Of a DNA stretch of 64,000 bases, positions 24,521 through 32,868 are shown piece after piece. The notes under the pieces are model-generated. The model was not told the origin of the DNA and did no database searches. It was given only the letters and a program-made list of their open reading frames with translations. Made by a program: the position numbers and the translations under genes. The first letter of the stretch is position 1. Each line of letters begins with the position of its first letter. The stretch is from an uncultured Sulfitobacter sp. GTDB taxonomy: Bacteria; Pseudomonadota; Alphaproteobacteria; Rhodobacterales; Rhodobacteraceae. The stretch lies in the NCBI RefSeq assembly GCF_947500075.1, contig NZ_CANMQS010000003.1:62001-126000 (forward strand), written 5' to 3'.

Positions 24521-25558
24521 TCAGCCGCCGTCGTAGCCGTTGATCAGCCCGCGCGCCTCATCGATGAGCGCCTGACCGTCGATGCCCTTTTCGGTCATAT
24601 CCGCCAGCCACTGGTCATAGATGGGTGCAGCCGCGTCGATCCAGACCTGCGTTTCCTCTGCGTTCAGCGCCACGATGTTGTTGCCCGCATCCACCGCCAG
24701 CTTGCGTGAAGGTCCATCAGAGGCTTCCATCGTGCCGCCTGCGAAGACCGAGAACTCCAGCCCGGAGTTGTCGTCGATCACTTTCTTGAGGTCATCGGGC
24801 AGGCCTTCGTAGCGGTCCTTGTTCATCGCCAGCACAAAGGTCAGCGTATAGAGCATGTTGCCAGTGAATTCGGTGTGGTTGGTGACCAGTTCCGGCACCT
24901 TGAGGGCCTTGGTGACTTCCCAAGGGATCGTCGCGCCGTCAATCACGCCTTTGGACAGGCCTTCAGGGATCGCGGGGACGGGCATGCCAACGGGCGTGCC
25001 GCCCAATTGCTCGATCAGCTTGGACGCCAGCCGGGAGCCGCCGCGCAGTTTCATACCGGTCATATCCGCAGGTGTGCGGATTTCCTTGTTGGCGTGGATC
25101 AGGCCGGGGCCATGGACCCATGTGCCAAGAATGTGCACATCCTTGAATTCGGTGTCTTTCATGTGCGTCTCGAACATCTGCCAGTAGGCAGCGCTTGCCG
25201 CTTTGGCGTCGGTCACAAGGAACGGCAATTCAAAGACTTCGGTGCGCGGGAACCGACCGGGCGTGTAACCAACCACGGTCCAGACGATGTCGGCCACGCC
25301 GTCGATTGCCTGATCCATCAGCTCCGGTGGCTTGCCGCCCAACTGCATCGACGGGTAGCGTTCGACCTTGATCCGGCCTTCGCTGTCTTTCTCAACATTG
25401 TCGGCCCAGACATCCAACACCAGCTTGGGCACATTGGCCTGTGGTGGCAGGAACTGGTGCATGCGCAGCGTCACGTCCTGCGCCATGGCTGTCGTCGCCG
25501 TCAGCGCAGCGGCAACAGTGGCGCCCGCAAGGCCCAGCAAAGTGCGGCGAAAAATCAT
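24521..25558 (-). CDS. TRAP transporter substrate-binding protein (DctP)
   Basis: A 345-residue periplasmic protein. The signal peptide is residues 1-26 (MIFRRTLLGLAGATVAAALTA, then TTAMA). The mature chain has LRMHQFLPPQANVPKLVLDVWADNVEKDSEGRIKVERYPSMQLGG and the KLRGGSRLASKLIEQLGGTPVGMP segment with the carboxylate-binding Arg region. It is the first gene of the TRAP-ligase cluster. The subgroup is the 7TMR-DctP/carboxylate class; the ligand is probably a small organic acid. Confidence 0.94.
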   Translation of the reverse strand: MIFRRTLLGLAGATVAAALTATTAMAQDVTLRMHQFLPPQANVPKLVLDVWADNVEKDSEGRIKVERYPSMQLGGKPPELMDQAIDGVADIVWTVVGYTPGRFPRTEVFELPFLVTDAKAASAAYWQMFETHMKDTEFKDVHILGTWVHGPGLIHANKEIRTPADMTGMKLRGGSRLASKLIEQLGGTPVGMPVPAIPEGLSKGVIDGATIPWEVTKALKVPELVTNHTEFTGNMLYTLTFVLAMNKDRYEGLPDDLKKVIDDNSGLEFSVFAGGTMEASDGPSRKLAVDAGNNIVALNAEETQVWIDAAAPIYDQWLADMTEKGIDGQALIDEARGLINGYDGG

Positions 25559-25661
25559 TGGTCTCTCCCTTTGATATGAGCGTGGTGCCACCCCGTTATC
25601 GGGCGTGCATCATCGTGTTCAGGTTGTAATCAGACAGCACCTGCCGTGCCGCGTCAATCAA

Positions 25662-25738
25662 GCTGAGGCGGGAATGGGTGAAAAATGTGCCATCAGCCGC
25701 ATTCCTGCCAGAAATGGGCGGAAACGCACAGCCTCAGC
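25662..25738. repeat. Inverted repeats between the tRNA gene and dctP
   Basis: GCTGAGGC (25662-25669) is the perfect complement of GCCTCAGC (25731-25738), and GGAATG (25671-25676) complements CATTCC (25700-25705) inside it. The 208-bp gap 25559-25766 otherwise shows no gene. It might be an operator pair for the TRAP operon or a structured RNA upstream of dctP. Confidence 0.35.
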
Positions 25739-25766
25739 GACCTGAACAGAGATGGAAAGGGGGAGG

Positions 25767-25843
<77 letters not shown>

Positions 25844-25909
25844 GTGAGCGCGTGGATTAGGCCAGCACCGACGATCCGTCAAGCCCTAAACCAGTGCAAT
25901 CTGTCCAGA

Positions 25910-26710
25910 TCAATGCGCAGGCGAGGCCACAACATCCAGGAGGCTGCGCCCGCCGTCCACGGTGATCACTTCGCCGGTCATGAAAGACGAACTCTCTGCC
26001 GCGAGGAACTGCACGGTTTCGCACAGCTCCGTTGGGGCGGCGATGCGGCCAAGGGGGGTGTTTTGGCGGATGTCATCGCGCCATTCGCGATTCTCTGCCA
26101 CAGCGGTGCGCAGCGACGCGCTCATCACCGATCCGAATGCGATGGCGTTGACGCGAATGCGGTGTTCGGCAAGGACCATGGCCATCGACCGGGTCATCTG
26201 CTGCACGGCGGCCGCCGCGATGGCGTATCCCATCAGATCAGGCCGTGTCTGTCGCGCGGCGATAGAGCTGAGATTGACGATTGCGCCGACCTGTCCGTCT
26301 GCTTGTTTCTCTGCCTGCTTCATCATGCGTTTGGCGACCAGCTGCGACAGTGTCAGCGCCGTCATCAGGTTCTGATCCAGCAGGGTGGAGACAGAGGTAT
26401 CTTCCATATCAAGCGCGTCCGTGACCATGACCTGCCGGGACGCATTGACCAGAATGTCCACCTGATCATAGGCATCAATGGTCGCAGAGATGAGATTGGC
26501 AATGGTCAGCCGTTGCCGAAGGTCGCCCGCAAAAACGCGGATGTTGCCGTCTTCGGGTTCGCTGCCCAGTTCTTCGATCAGCTTTTTCTCATTCATGTCG
26601 GCGGCCATGACGTTGGCCCCGCGATCCGCCAGATGACGGGCGATGGCCAATCCGATACCGTCCGCGGCACCGGTTACAATTGCTGTCTTGCCCTTGATCG
26701 AAAATGCCAT
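25910..26710 (-). CDS. SDR-family protein lacking the catalytic lysine
   Basis: A 266-residue Rossmann-fold protein. The NAD(P) loop TGAADGIG (13-20) and NLSS with Ser149 are intact, and Tyr162 lies 13 residues later, as in classical SDRs. The YxxxK lysine is missing: the sequence is YAIAAAAV, so residue 166 is Ala (codon at 26213-26215). The NNAG motif reads VNAS. It lies 21 bp downstream of the RsmC-like gene on the same strand. It could be a pseudoenzyme that binds a nucleotide, or use another residue. Confidence 0.85.
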   Translation of the reverse strand: MAFSIKGKTAIVTGAADGIGLAIARHLADRGANVMAADMNEKKLIEELGSEPEDGNIRVFAGDLRQRLTIANLISATIDAYDQVDILVNASRQVMVTDALDMEDTSVSTLLDQNLMTALTLSQLVAKRMMKQAEKQADGQVGAIVNLSSIAARQTRPDLMGYAIAAAAVQQMTRSMAMVLAEHRIRVNAIAFGSVMSASLRTAVAENREWRDDIRQNTPLGRIAAPTELCETVQFLAAESSSFMTGEVITVDGGRSLLDVVASPAH

Positions 26711-26731
26711 GGACCTGTCCCTTGCAAATGC

Positions 26732-27724
26732 TCAGCGCCGGGGGCGCAAAGGTCGTGTTGCATGAAAAAGCTTGAACCGGGCGTCGCCGCCAATCTCGCT
26801 TACCTCTGCAAAACGCTTTTTCAGCTCGGCTTCATAGGGCAGATGGCGGTTCGCGACCATCCATAAATCCCCGTGAGAGGACAATATCCGCGCGGCTGAC
26901 GCAACGAAAGCCTGTCCGATCTGCGGCTCTGACGCGCGCCCACGGTGAAACGGTGGGTTCATCACCACGGCATCCATGCGGTGCGGCGGCGCCCAGGTGG
27001 TTGCGTCTTCCCAGTGGAAAACGGCCCTGTCATCGGTCACATTGTGGCGGGCGCAGGCCATCGCCATGTGCCCCGCTTCGACAAGATGCACCTTGGTGAC
27101 GGCGTCACGGGTCAGCACATGGGCGGCAAGGTATCCCCAGCCCGCCCCAAGATCGGCGACCTCCCCCTTCATCTTGTCGGGCAGCGCGTCCACCAGAAGG
27201 GCCGAAGCCAGATCGACCCCATCGGCGGAAAACACGCCAGGCGCGGTCCAGAACCCGCCATCGGTCAGCGCCGGGCCCGCTTCCCAATCGGCAAAGCAAT
27301 CTGCAGCCGGTGCTTTGATCCAGAAAAGCTTGCCATGTGCCTTGGAGATCGGCCCTTCGACACTGACGCGCGCCCGCATCGCCTTGAGGATTGAATCGAC
27401 GCCATCGGTCTTTTGTCCGTCGATGACGACAATGCCATCGCTCAGTGTACAGGCCTCTGCCACCATGGCGCGGGCTTCGGCCTTGGCGCGAGGCAGGCAA
27501 ACGATGGTGGCGGCGTAGCGGGCGCTGGGGCTGTGCATGACTTCAAAGCCGCGTGCAGACCAGGCGTCAAAGCTGGGTTTGAAATCGTGGATAATGTGGC
27601 AGCGCTCCGGCGGCAGCCCCGGCAGATCCGCGTCGTCAGGCGGATTGAAAATGGCAATCAGCCCTTCGTCGGCCAGGTCCATTGCACCGCCGCTGATCGC
27701 CAACTGCAATCGTGCGTCGATCAC
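26732..27724 (-). CDS. rsmC: Class I methyltransferase, RsmC-like (16S rRNA G1207 type)
   Basis: A 330-residue protein with a degenerate N-terminal methyltransferase domain (1-165) and an active C-terminal domain. VADLGAGWGYLAAHVL binds SAM and VVMNPPFHRG is the NPPF motif of guanine-N2 methyltransferases. Translation most likely starts at the GTG at 27724, one base after the clpS stop; the next ATG is 12 codons in. It probably methylates rRNA, in line with the RsmC/RlmG family. Confidence 0.85.
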   Translation of the reverse strand: MIDARLQLAISGGAMDLADEGLIAIFNPPDDADLPGLPPERCHIIHDFKPSFDAWSARGFEVMHSPSARYAATIVCLPRAKAEARAMVAEACTLSDGIVVIDGQKTDGVDSILKAMRARVSVEGPISKAHGKLFWIKAPAADCFADWEAGPALTDGGFWTAPGVFSADGVDLASALLVDALPDKMKGEVADLGAGWGYLAAHVLTRDAVTKVHLVEAGHMAMACARHNVTDDRAVFHWEDATTWAPPHRMDAVVMNPPFHRGRASEPQIGQAFVASAARILSSHGDLWMVANRHLPYEAELKKRFAEVSEIGGDARFKLFHATRPLRPRR

Positions 27725-27725
27725 G

Positions 27726-28118
27726 CTATTCTTCTTTTTCCATGGTGCATTGCAGCGGATGCTGGTGGCGGCGGGCAAAATCCATCACCTGCGCGACCTT
27801 GGTCTCCGCAATCTCGTGACTGAAGACACCGACCACGGCCAGACCTTTCTTGTGTACGGTCAGCATGATCTCAAACGCCTGCGCGTGGTTGAGACCAAAG
27901 AAACGCTCAAGCACATGAACGACGAATTCCATCGGGGTGAAGTCGTCGTTCAACAACATCACCTTATAGAGCGGCGGGCGCTTGGTCTTGGGTTTGGTCT
28001 TGGTCAGCAGATCGGTCTGATCCTCCCCGTCCGAGCCGTCTTCCGACATCGCCACAGGGGTCAGGGCGGCCCAAAGGCTGTCCATATCGTCTTGTGTCAT
28101 GTTGTCTTCAGGGCGCAT
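27726..28118 (-). CDS. clpS: ATP-dependent Clp protease adaptor ClpS
   Basis: A 130-residue adaptor that delivers N-degron proteins to ClpAP. The fold starts at [28 protein letters not shown], with the Asn-Asp-Asp binding site, and continues with [28 protein letters not shown]. The N-terminal 45 residues are acidic and probably flexible; internal ATGs (codons 7, 12 and 24) are alternative starts. No clpA gene is in the window. Confidence 0.95.
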   Translation of the reverse strand: MRPEDNMTQDDMDSLWAALTPVAMSEDGSDGEDQTDLLTKTKPKTKRPPLYKVMLLNDDFTPMEFVVHVLERFFGLNHAQAFEIMLTVHKKGLAVVGVFSHEIAETKVAQVMDFARRHQHPLQCTMEKEE

Positions 28119-28204
28119 TGCTGCTCCATCGGGTGAAGGGAATCTGTTGTGCTATGGGTTGTCTATATAACCTGTGCAGGGCGTTAGAAAAGAGGGTGCC
28201 TGAA

Positions 28205-28909
28205 ATGAGCGTCGCATTGACCACGATCGGCTTTGATGCCGACGATACGCTTTGGCACAATGAACGGTTCTTTGCCCCGACCCAAACGCATTTCGCGACC
28301 CTTTTGGCGGACTACACCGACAGCGCCACCCTGATGGCCCGTCTTGAAGCGGCAGAGCGTCGGAACCTGCCGCATTATGGATTTGGAATCAAAGGCTTCA
28401 CCCTGTCGATGATTGAAACCGCGATAGAGGTGACAGAAGGGCGCGTATCAGGCACCGTCATTGCAGAATTGCTGGATGCAGGGCGGGATATGCTGTCTCA
28501 TCCGGTGGATATTCTGCCGGATGTGGTGGCGGTCCTGGAGAAGCTGCGGGCAGATCACAAGTTGATCGTGATCACCAAGGGGGATCTGCTGGATCAGGAG
28601 CGCAAGTTGGCGCAATCGGGGTTGCGAGATCACTTCGACGCGGTTGAGATTGTGTCGGACAAGACCACCCAAGTCTACGGCACACTTTTTGCGCACCACG
28701 GCACGGGCGTGGATCAGGGGTTGATGGTGGGCAATTCGCTTGCTTCCGACGTGGTGCCGATGATCGAAGCGGGGGGTGTCGGGGTGCATGTGCCGCATGA
28801 CCTGACATGGGCACTGGAAACCGCGCCAGCCCCGCACAGCGATCGGTTCCATGAAATCGCAGGTCTGGGTGCACTGCCTGATCTGATTGAGCGGATCACC
28901 GCCGTCTGA
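28205..28909 (+). CDS. HAD-superfamily hydrolase
   Basis: A 234-residue phosphatase-like protein. Motif I is FDADDTLW (nucleophile Asp11, acid Asp13), motif II is VITKGD, motif III the Lys in SDKTTQVYG and motif IV GNSLASDVVPMIEAG. The helical cap lies between motifs I and II. It resembles YjjG-type nucleotide or small-molecule phosphatases. The ATG at 28205 was chosen because it directly precedes the fold. It is divergent from clpS. Confidence 0.85.
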   Translation: MSVALTTIGFDADDTLWHNERFFAPTQTHFATLLADYTDSATLMARLEAAERRNLPHYGFGIKGFTLSMIETAIEVTEGRVSGTVIAELLDAGRDMLSHPVDILPDVVAVLEKLRADHKLIVITKGDLLDQERKLAQSGLRDHFDAVEIVSDKTTQVYGTLFAHHGTGVDQGLMVGNSLASDVVPMIEAGGVGVHVPHDLTWALETAPAPHSDRFHEIAGLGALPDLIERITAV

Positions 28910-29147
28910 GTCTGTCTTCGAATCTGGGCAGACTGCCTGAATTTCGCCTCATTCTCGCCTTAATCGCGCAGGTTGTGGGAAGCCCATGCTGCACCGCAAT
29001 ATCTGGACAGCGAAAAGCGCGTTTTTTCCGCAACATAGCTCCTGCCGTGGGTTTATTGAAAACGCCGGGTATGTTACGGTATTTGTAATAAATAAAAGTG
29101 GTCAGTCGAAAAATCGACGATCTGAGGCAGAAAAAGGCAGGTTTAGA

Positions 29148-30611
29148 ATGAAGGTGCGGCGCGTGCAGCCGGCCCGATTGGGGCTATTTATTTTTTCGGC
29201 AATTTGGCTTTTGGTGGTGGTGCCGCTGAGCGCGATGGCAGCGCCCTATGCGGCTTATGTGATTGATGCGCGCACGGGGAAGGTTCTGCATTCGCGGAAT
29301 GCCGATACCCGCCTGCATCCGGCATCCCTGACCAAGATGATGACGGTTTACATCGCCTTTCAGGCGGTGGAACGGGGTGAGATTTCGCTGGATACCAAGG
29401 TGACGATCTCCAAGAAAGCCGCAGCAGAGCCACCAAGCAAGCTGGGCCTGCGTCCGGGGCAGCGCATTGCTCTGCGCTACCTCATTCGCGCGGCTGCGGT
29501 GAAGTCTGCCAATGATGCCGCCACCGCGATTGGTGAAGCCATTTCGGGGTCGGAGGCGAAGTTCGCGCGCCGGATGAACCGCACGGCCAAGCAGCTTGGC
29601 ATGACCCGCACCACCTTCAAGAACATGCACGGGCTGACCGAAGCCGGGCACCTGTCCACCGCACGCGACATGACGATCATGGGTCGGCATCTGCTCTATG
29701 ATTTTCCTGAGTATTATAACCTGTTCTCCCGCAAGACGGCAGATGCAGGCGTGCGCAAGGTTAGCCATACCAACCGCCGCTTTCTGAACGCCTACAAAGG
29801 CGCGGACGGCATCAAGACGGGCTATACCCGTGCCGCAGGCTTTAACCTCACCGCGTCAGCAGAGCGCGGGAATGAGCGGATCATCGTGACCGTCTTTGGT
29901 GGCAAATCAACCACGTCGCGCAATGCCAAGGTGGCGGAACTGATGGATCTGGGATTCCGTCGTGCGCCATCCCGTGCACCGCTGCGCAAGCCCAAGCCAC
30001 CGGCGTATATCCCTGACGATTCACCCCGCATCGCCTCTGCCGGGACGGTGGGAGGCGCAGGCAAGACCATTCGGCTTGTGGGTGCTGTGAAGACATCGAA
30101 GCGGCCCAAGGTCAGACCGGGCGCGATGGTGCCGGTTCTTGTCGCACAAGAAAGCACGCCTGCTGTGACCAATGCCGACGTGACCGCCGCACTGAAAGAG
30201 GCTGTTGCAAGCGCACCTGAACCCGCGACCGTTCCGGTGGCTGCATCGGACGGCAGTGTGAAACTGGCGGCAGCGACCACATCAATCCGCCCCGCAGCAC
30301 GGCCCAAGACAGTGCAGGCCCGCGCCGCCAAACCCGTTGAGCAGGAAGTCGTAACCCGCGTCTCGACCTCCGGCGGGCGGCACTGGGGCGTCAATGTGGG
30401 CCGGTTCCCCAACCGCTTTGCGGCTGAGAAGATCCTGCTGAAGACCGCATTGGCTGAAATGGCAACGCTGGATGGCAGCCTGCGCAAGGTCGTGAAACGT
30501 CCACAGGGGTTTGATGCCAACTTCCTTGGCATGACCCGTGAAAGCGCGGATCTGGCATGCCGTCGCTTGGCCGCGCGCAATGTCAGCTGCTTTATGATTG
30601 GTCCCGGTTGA
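29148..30611 (+). CDS. D-alanyl-D-alanine carboxypeptidase (S11 family) with SPOR-like C-terminus
   Basis: A 487-residue penicillin-binding protein that trims pentapeptide stems of peptidoglycan. The signal peptide ends near residue 31. The active-site motifs are SLTK (Ser60, Lys63), SAN (120-122) and KTG (223-225). Residues 270-400 are a Pro/Ala-rich linker, and the C-terminal HWGVNVGRFPNRFAAEKILLKTALAEM resembles a SPOR-type septal peptidoglycan-binding domain. The ATG at 29148 was chosen at the signal peptide; longer starts are unlikely. The 238-bp upstream gap holds no gene. Confidence 0.92.
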   Translation: MKVRRVQPARLGLFIFSAIWLLVVVPLSAMAAPYAAYVIDARTGKVLHSRNADTRLHPASLTKMMTVYIAFQAVERGEISLDTKVTISKKAAAEPPSKLGLRPGQRIALRYLIRAAAVKSANDAATAIGEAISGSEAKFARRMNRTAKQLGMTRTTFKNMHGLTEAGHLSTARDMTIMGRHLLYDFPEYYNLFSRKTADAGVRKVSHTNRRFLNAYKGADGIKTGYTRAAGFNLTASAERGNERIIVTVFGGKSTTSRNAKVAELMDLGFRRAPSRAPLRKPKPPAYIPDDSPRIASAGTVGGAGKTIRLVGAVKTSKRPKVRPGAMVPVLVAQESTPAVTNADVTAALKEAVASAPEPATVPVAASDGSVKLAAATTSIRPAARPKTVQARAAKPVEQEVVTRVSTSGGRHWGVNVGRFPNRFAAEKILLKTALAEMATLDGSLRKVVKRPQGFDANFLGMTRESADLACRRLAARNVSCFMIGPG

Positions 30612-31491
30612 GGTCAGCTTTTGCCTCCCGGCGCAACCATTGCACAAAAGACTTCAGTGCAGGCCGCATGACACCGGGTTTCGTGACAAGGTAGTATCCC
30701 GCACCCGGCGCATCCTCGAGCGCGACCACCCGCAGGCGGCCTGCGGCGATATCATCCTCCACAAAGCAGCGCACAGTCACGGCGATCCCCTGACCGGAAC
30801 GCGCGCCTTCCAGCAGCAGGTTTCCGGGCAACTGCGTCATGCCGAAGCCGGCTTCGCGATGAACGCCCTGTTGCTCCAGCCAGCTGTCCGCCTCTGATCG
30901 GCCCAGCTCTTCGAGCCAGGGCAGACGCGCCAGATCGGCCGGTTTCGGCACCGGGCCATCTGTACCTACAAGGGAAGGTGCTGCCACCACCACAATCGGG
31001 GATTGGACCAGCATCTCACACTCCAGCCCCGGCCAATCGCAGGTGCCATGGCGGATCGCCAGATCCACACCGTCCGGGCCAAGATCGGCCAGCTTCGGGG
31101 TTGGGTTCAGCATCAGGTCGACATTGGCGAATTTCTCACGAAACCGCGGCAGGCGGGGCATCAGCCAGGATGCCGCAAAGGTTGGTGTCAGCGAGATATG
31201 CAAAGGCTGGGCCGCCCGTGCGCCCGTCAGCACCTGCGCCATGGAGATCATCCCGCCAAAGCCTTGTCGCACCGCATCTGCCATCTGTATCCCGTCAGGG
31301 GTCAGGGCAAGTGCCCGACCGCTGCGATCGAGCAGGACAAGATCAAGATGCGCTTCGAGGCTGCGTAACTGCTGACTGATCGCGGCATGGCTGACGCCAA
31401 GGGCATCACCCGCAGCCACGACAGAGCCTTCTTCGGCAAAGGCCGCGAAGGCGCGCAAGGATGACAGGGGCGGTAGATCACGCCAATCCAT
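30592..31491 (-). CDS. LysR-family transcriptional regulator (GcvA type)
   Basis: A 299-residue LTTR with HTH SLRAFAAFAEEGSVVAAGDALGVSHAAISQQLRSLEAHL and the GcvA-type substrate-binding domain (SLTPTFAASWLMPRLPRF). Its 3' end overlaps the carboxypeptidase gene by 20 nt, convergently. It is divergent from a pair of small-protein genes at 31594 and 31770, 102 bp away, which are the likely targets. Effector unknown. Confidence 0.9.
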   Translation of the reverse strand: MDWRDLPPLSSLRAFAAFAEEGSVVAAGDALGVSHAAISQQLRSLEAHLDLVLLDRSGRALALTPDGIQMADAVRQGFGGMISMAQVLTGARAAQPLHISLTPTFAASWLMPRLPRFREKFANVDLMLNPTPKLADLGPDGVDLAIRHGTCDWPGLECEMLVQSPIVVVAAPSLVGTDGPVPKPADLARLPWLEELGRSEADSWLEQQGVHREAGFGMTQLPGNLLLEGARSGQGIAVTVRCFVEDDIAAGRLRVVALEDAPGAGYYLVTKPGVMRPALKSFVQWLRREAKADLNRDQS

Positions 31492-31593
31492 ATTAAACCT
31501 CAGCTTACATAATATCAGGATCCATGAGTCGCATATAACGCCGTCTTAGGTCAATGATAGGTTCACCAACACAATCAGAGCAGGAGAGACACC

Positions 31594-31740
31594 ATGCTGA
31601 ACATCTATGCACACTCGTTCATGACCGCCACAAGAACCAACTGCACAAGGCTCCACGATGTGCCGCCTGCCAATGCTGAGAAACGTCGGCGCTGGTGGCA
31701 GTCGCGCAGGCAGGTCTGCGTTGATCTGACAAAACTCTGA
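31594..31740 (+). CDS. Hypothetical 48-residue basic protein
   Basis: A short frame with a good ribosome binding site (AGGAGAG, 7 bases before the ATG). The C-terminal half is strongly basic (KRRRWWQSRRQV), which could bind RNA, DNA or membranes. It lies between the divergent LysR gene and a small membrane protein gene, 29 bp upstream of the latter. I do not recognise it. The spacing and ribosome site support it as a real gene more than its sequence does. Confidence 0.5.
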   Translation: MLNIYAHSFMTATRTNCTRLHDVPPANAEKRRRWWQSRRQVCVDLTKL

Positions 31741-31769
31741 TCTCACAAATTCAATGCTGGAGTCGGCAC

Positions 31770-32036
31770 ATGGCTGAACTTACACAAGACCTCTCCCCTC
31801 AGGCCGGGGAACGTATGACCGGGACGGCCCTGATCAAATGGGCTGCTTCGATCTTTCAGATCATGGGATATGGAGCCACTGCCTTTGGCATGACCCCGTT
31901 GAACATCTATCTGTTCTTCGCCGGCCTGATTGGGTGGTTCATTGTCGGGGTTCTTTGGCAGGACCGGGCAATCATGCTGATCCATGTGGTGGCCTTTGGT
32001 GCCATGGTTGCCGGATTGCTGGGGGCCGCAAGTTAA
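31770..32036 (+). CDS. Small membrane protein (three-helix, unknown)
   Basis: An 88-residue protein. After an amphipathic start it has three hydrophobic segments (WAASIFQIMGYGATAFGM, NIYLFFAGLIGWFIVGVLW and MLIHVVAFGAMVAGLLG). GGAG precedes the ATG. The sequence resembles a small conserved rhodobacterial membrane family without assigned function. Its stop overlaps the convergent DUF2189 gene by 4 nt. Confidence 0.75.
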   Translation: MAELTQDLSPQAGERMTGTALIKWAASIFQIMGYGATAFGMTPLNIYLFFAGLIGWFIVGVLWQDRAIMLIHVVAFGAMVAGLLGAAS

Positions 32037-32812
32037 GGAGCTTCCTCCGGCGCTGTCACCGCCTTGTAGAGATGCCAGGTCGCATGTCCCAGCACCGGCA
32101 TCACCAGAAACAAGCCCAGAAACAACGGCACCATGGCAGCCAGCGTGGCGGCTGCAATCAGCACGCCCCAGAACAGATAGACCACCGGCGCCTCCTGCAC
32201 AGCCACGATTGACCGCAGGAGCGCAGACATGAAATCAACATCCCGGTCCAGCAGCATCGGCATCCCCAACACGCTGATGGAGAAGACAACAATCGCAAAG
32301 ACCGCGCCGACTGCTGTGCCGAAGGCCAGCATGCTCAGCCCCTCCGACGTGAAGAATACGTCGAGGGAGGACGAGACATTGGTCATCGGCGAGAGGCCCA
32401 AGAACAGGGCAAAGATCATGTGGCCAAGGAAAAACCAGAACAGGAATACCACGATGATGATCACGGCCAGCCATGGCAATTGCCCCGTGCGCGCGCGCCA
32501 GACCACGCCCATGACCTGCGACAGGGCCAAGGGTTCGCCCAAGCTGCGGCGACGACTGACTTCATAAAAGCCAAGCGCCGCCAAGGCCCCTACCAGCGGA
32601 AAGCCCATCACCGCGAGGATCAGCCAGAAGGTGTGGCCGGTTGCATAGGTGATGCCCGTCATCAGCAGCCCTGCAATCACAAAGAAGCTGGCGAAGAACA
32701 GATCGGCCATTGGGGCTGCTGCAAAATCGCCGAAGGCGGCGGTCAGACTGCTGCGGATGTCGGCAAAATGTGGTGCGCGTATTGTGGGAACGCCATGGGG
32801 TCTTTCTGTCAT
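32033..32812 (-). CDS. DUF2189 integral membrane protein
   Basis: A 259-residue protein with six to seven helices. The pattern ADLFFASFFVIAGLLMTGITYATGHTFWLILAVMGFPLVGALAALGFYEVSRR followed by MPVLGHATWHLYK is that of DUF2189 proteins, which are found near respiratory and transport genes. Function unknown. It is the downstream neighbour of yejF on the same strand, with 56 bp between, but has no evident link to transport. Confidence 0.85.
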   Translation of the reverse strand: MTERPHGVPTIRAPHFADIRSSLTAAFGDFAAAPMADLFFASFFVIAGLLMTGITYATGHTFWLILAVMGFPLVGALAALGFYEVSRRRSLGEPLALSQVMGVVWRARTGQLPWLAVIIIVVFLFWFFLGHMIFALFLGLSPMTNVSSSLDVFFTSEGLSMLAFGTAVGAVFAIVVFSISVLGMPMLLDRDVDFMSALLRSIVAVQEAPVVYLFWGVLIAAATLAAMVPLFLGLFLVMPVLGHATWHLYKAVTAPEEAP

Positions 32813-32868
32813 GGCGTAAGTATTGCAATTATTCCGAGGAAATCAAACCGGTGTTGCAAGGACCAGTC

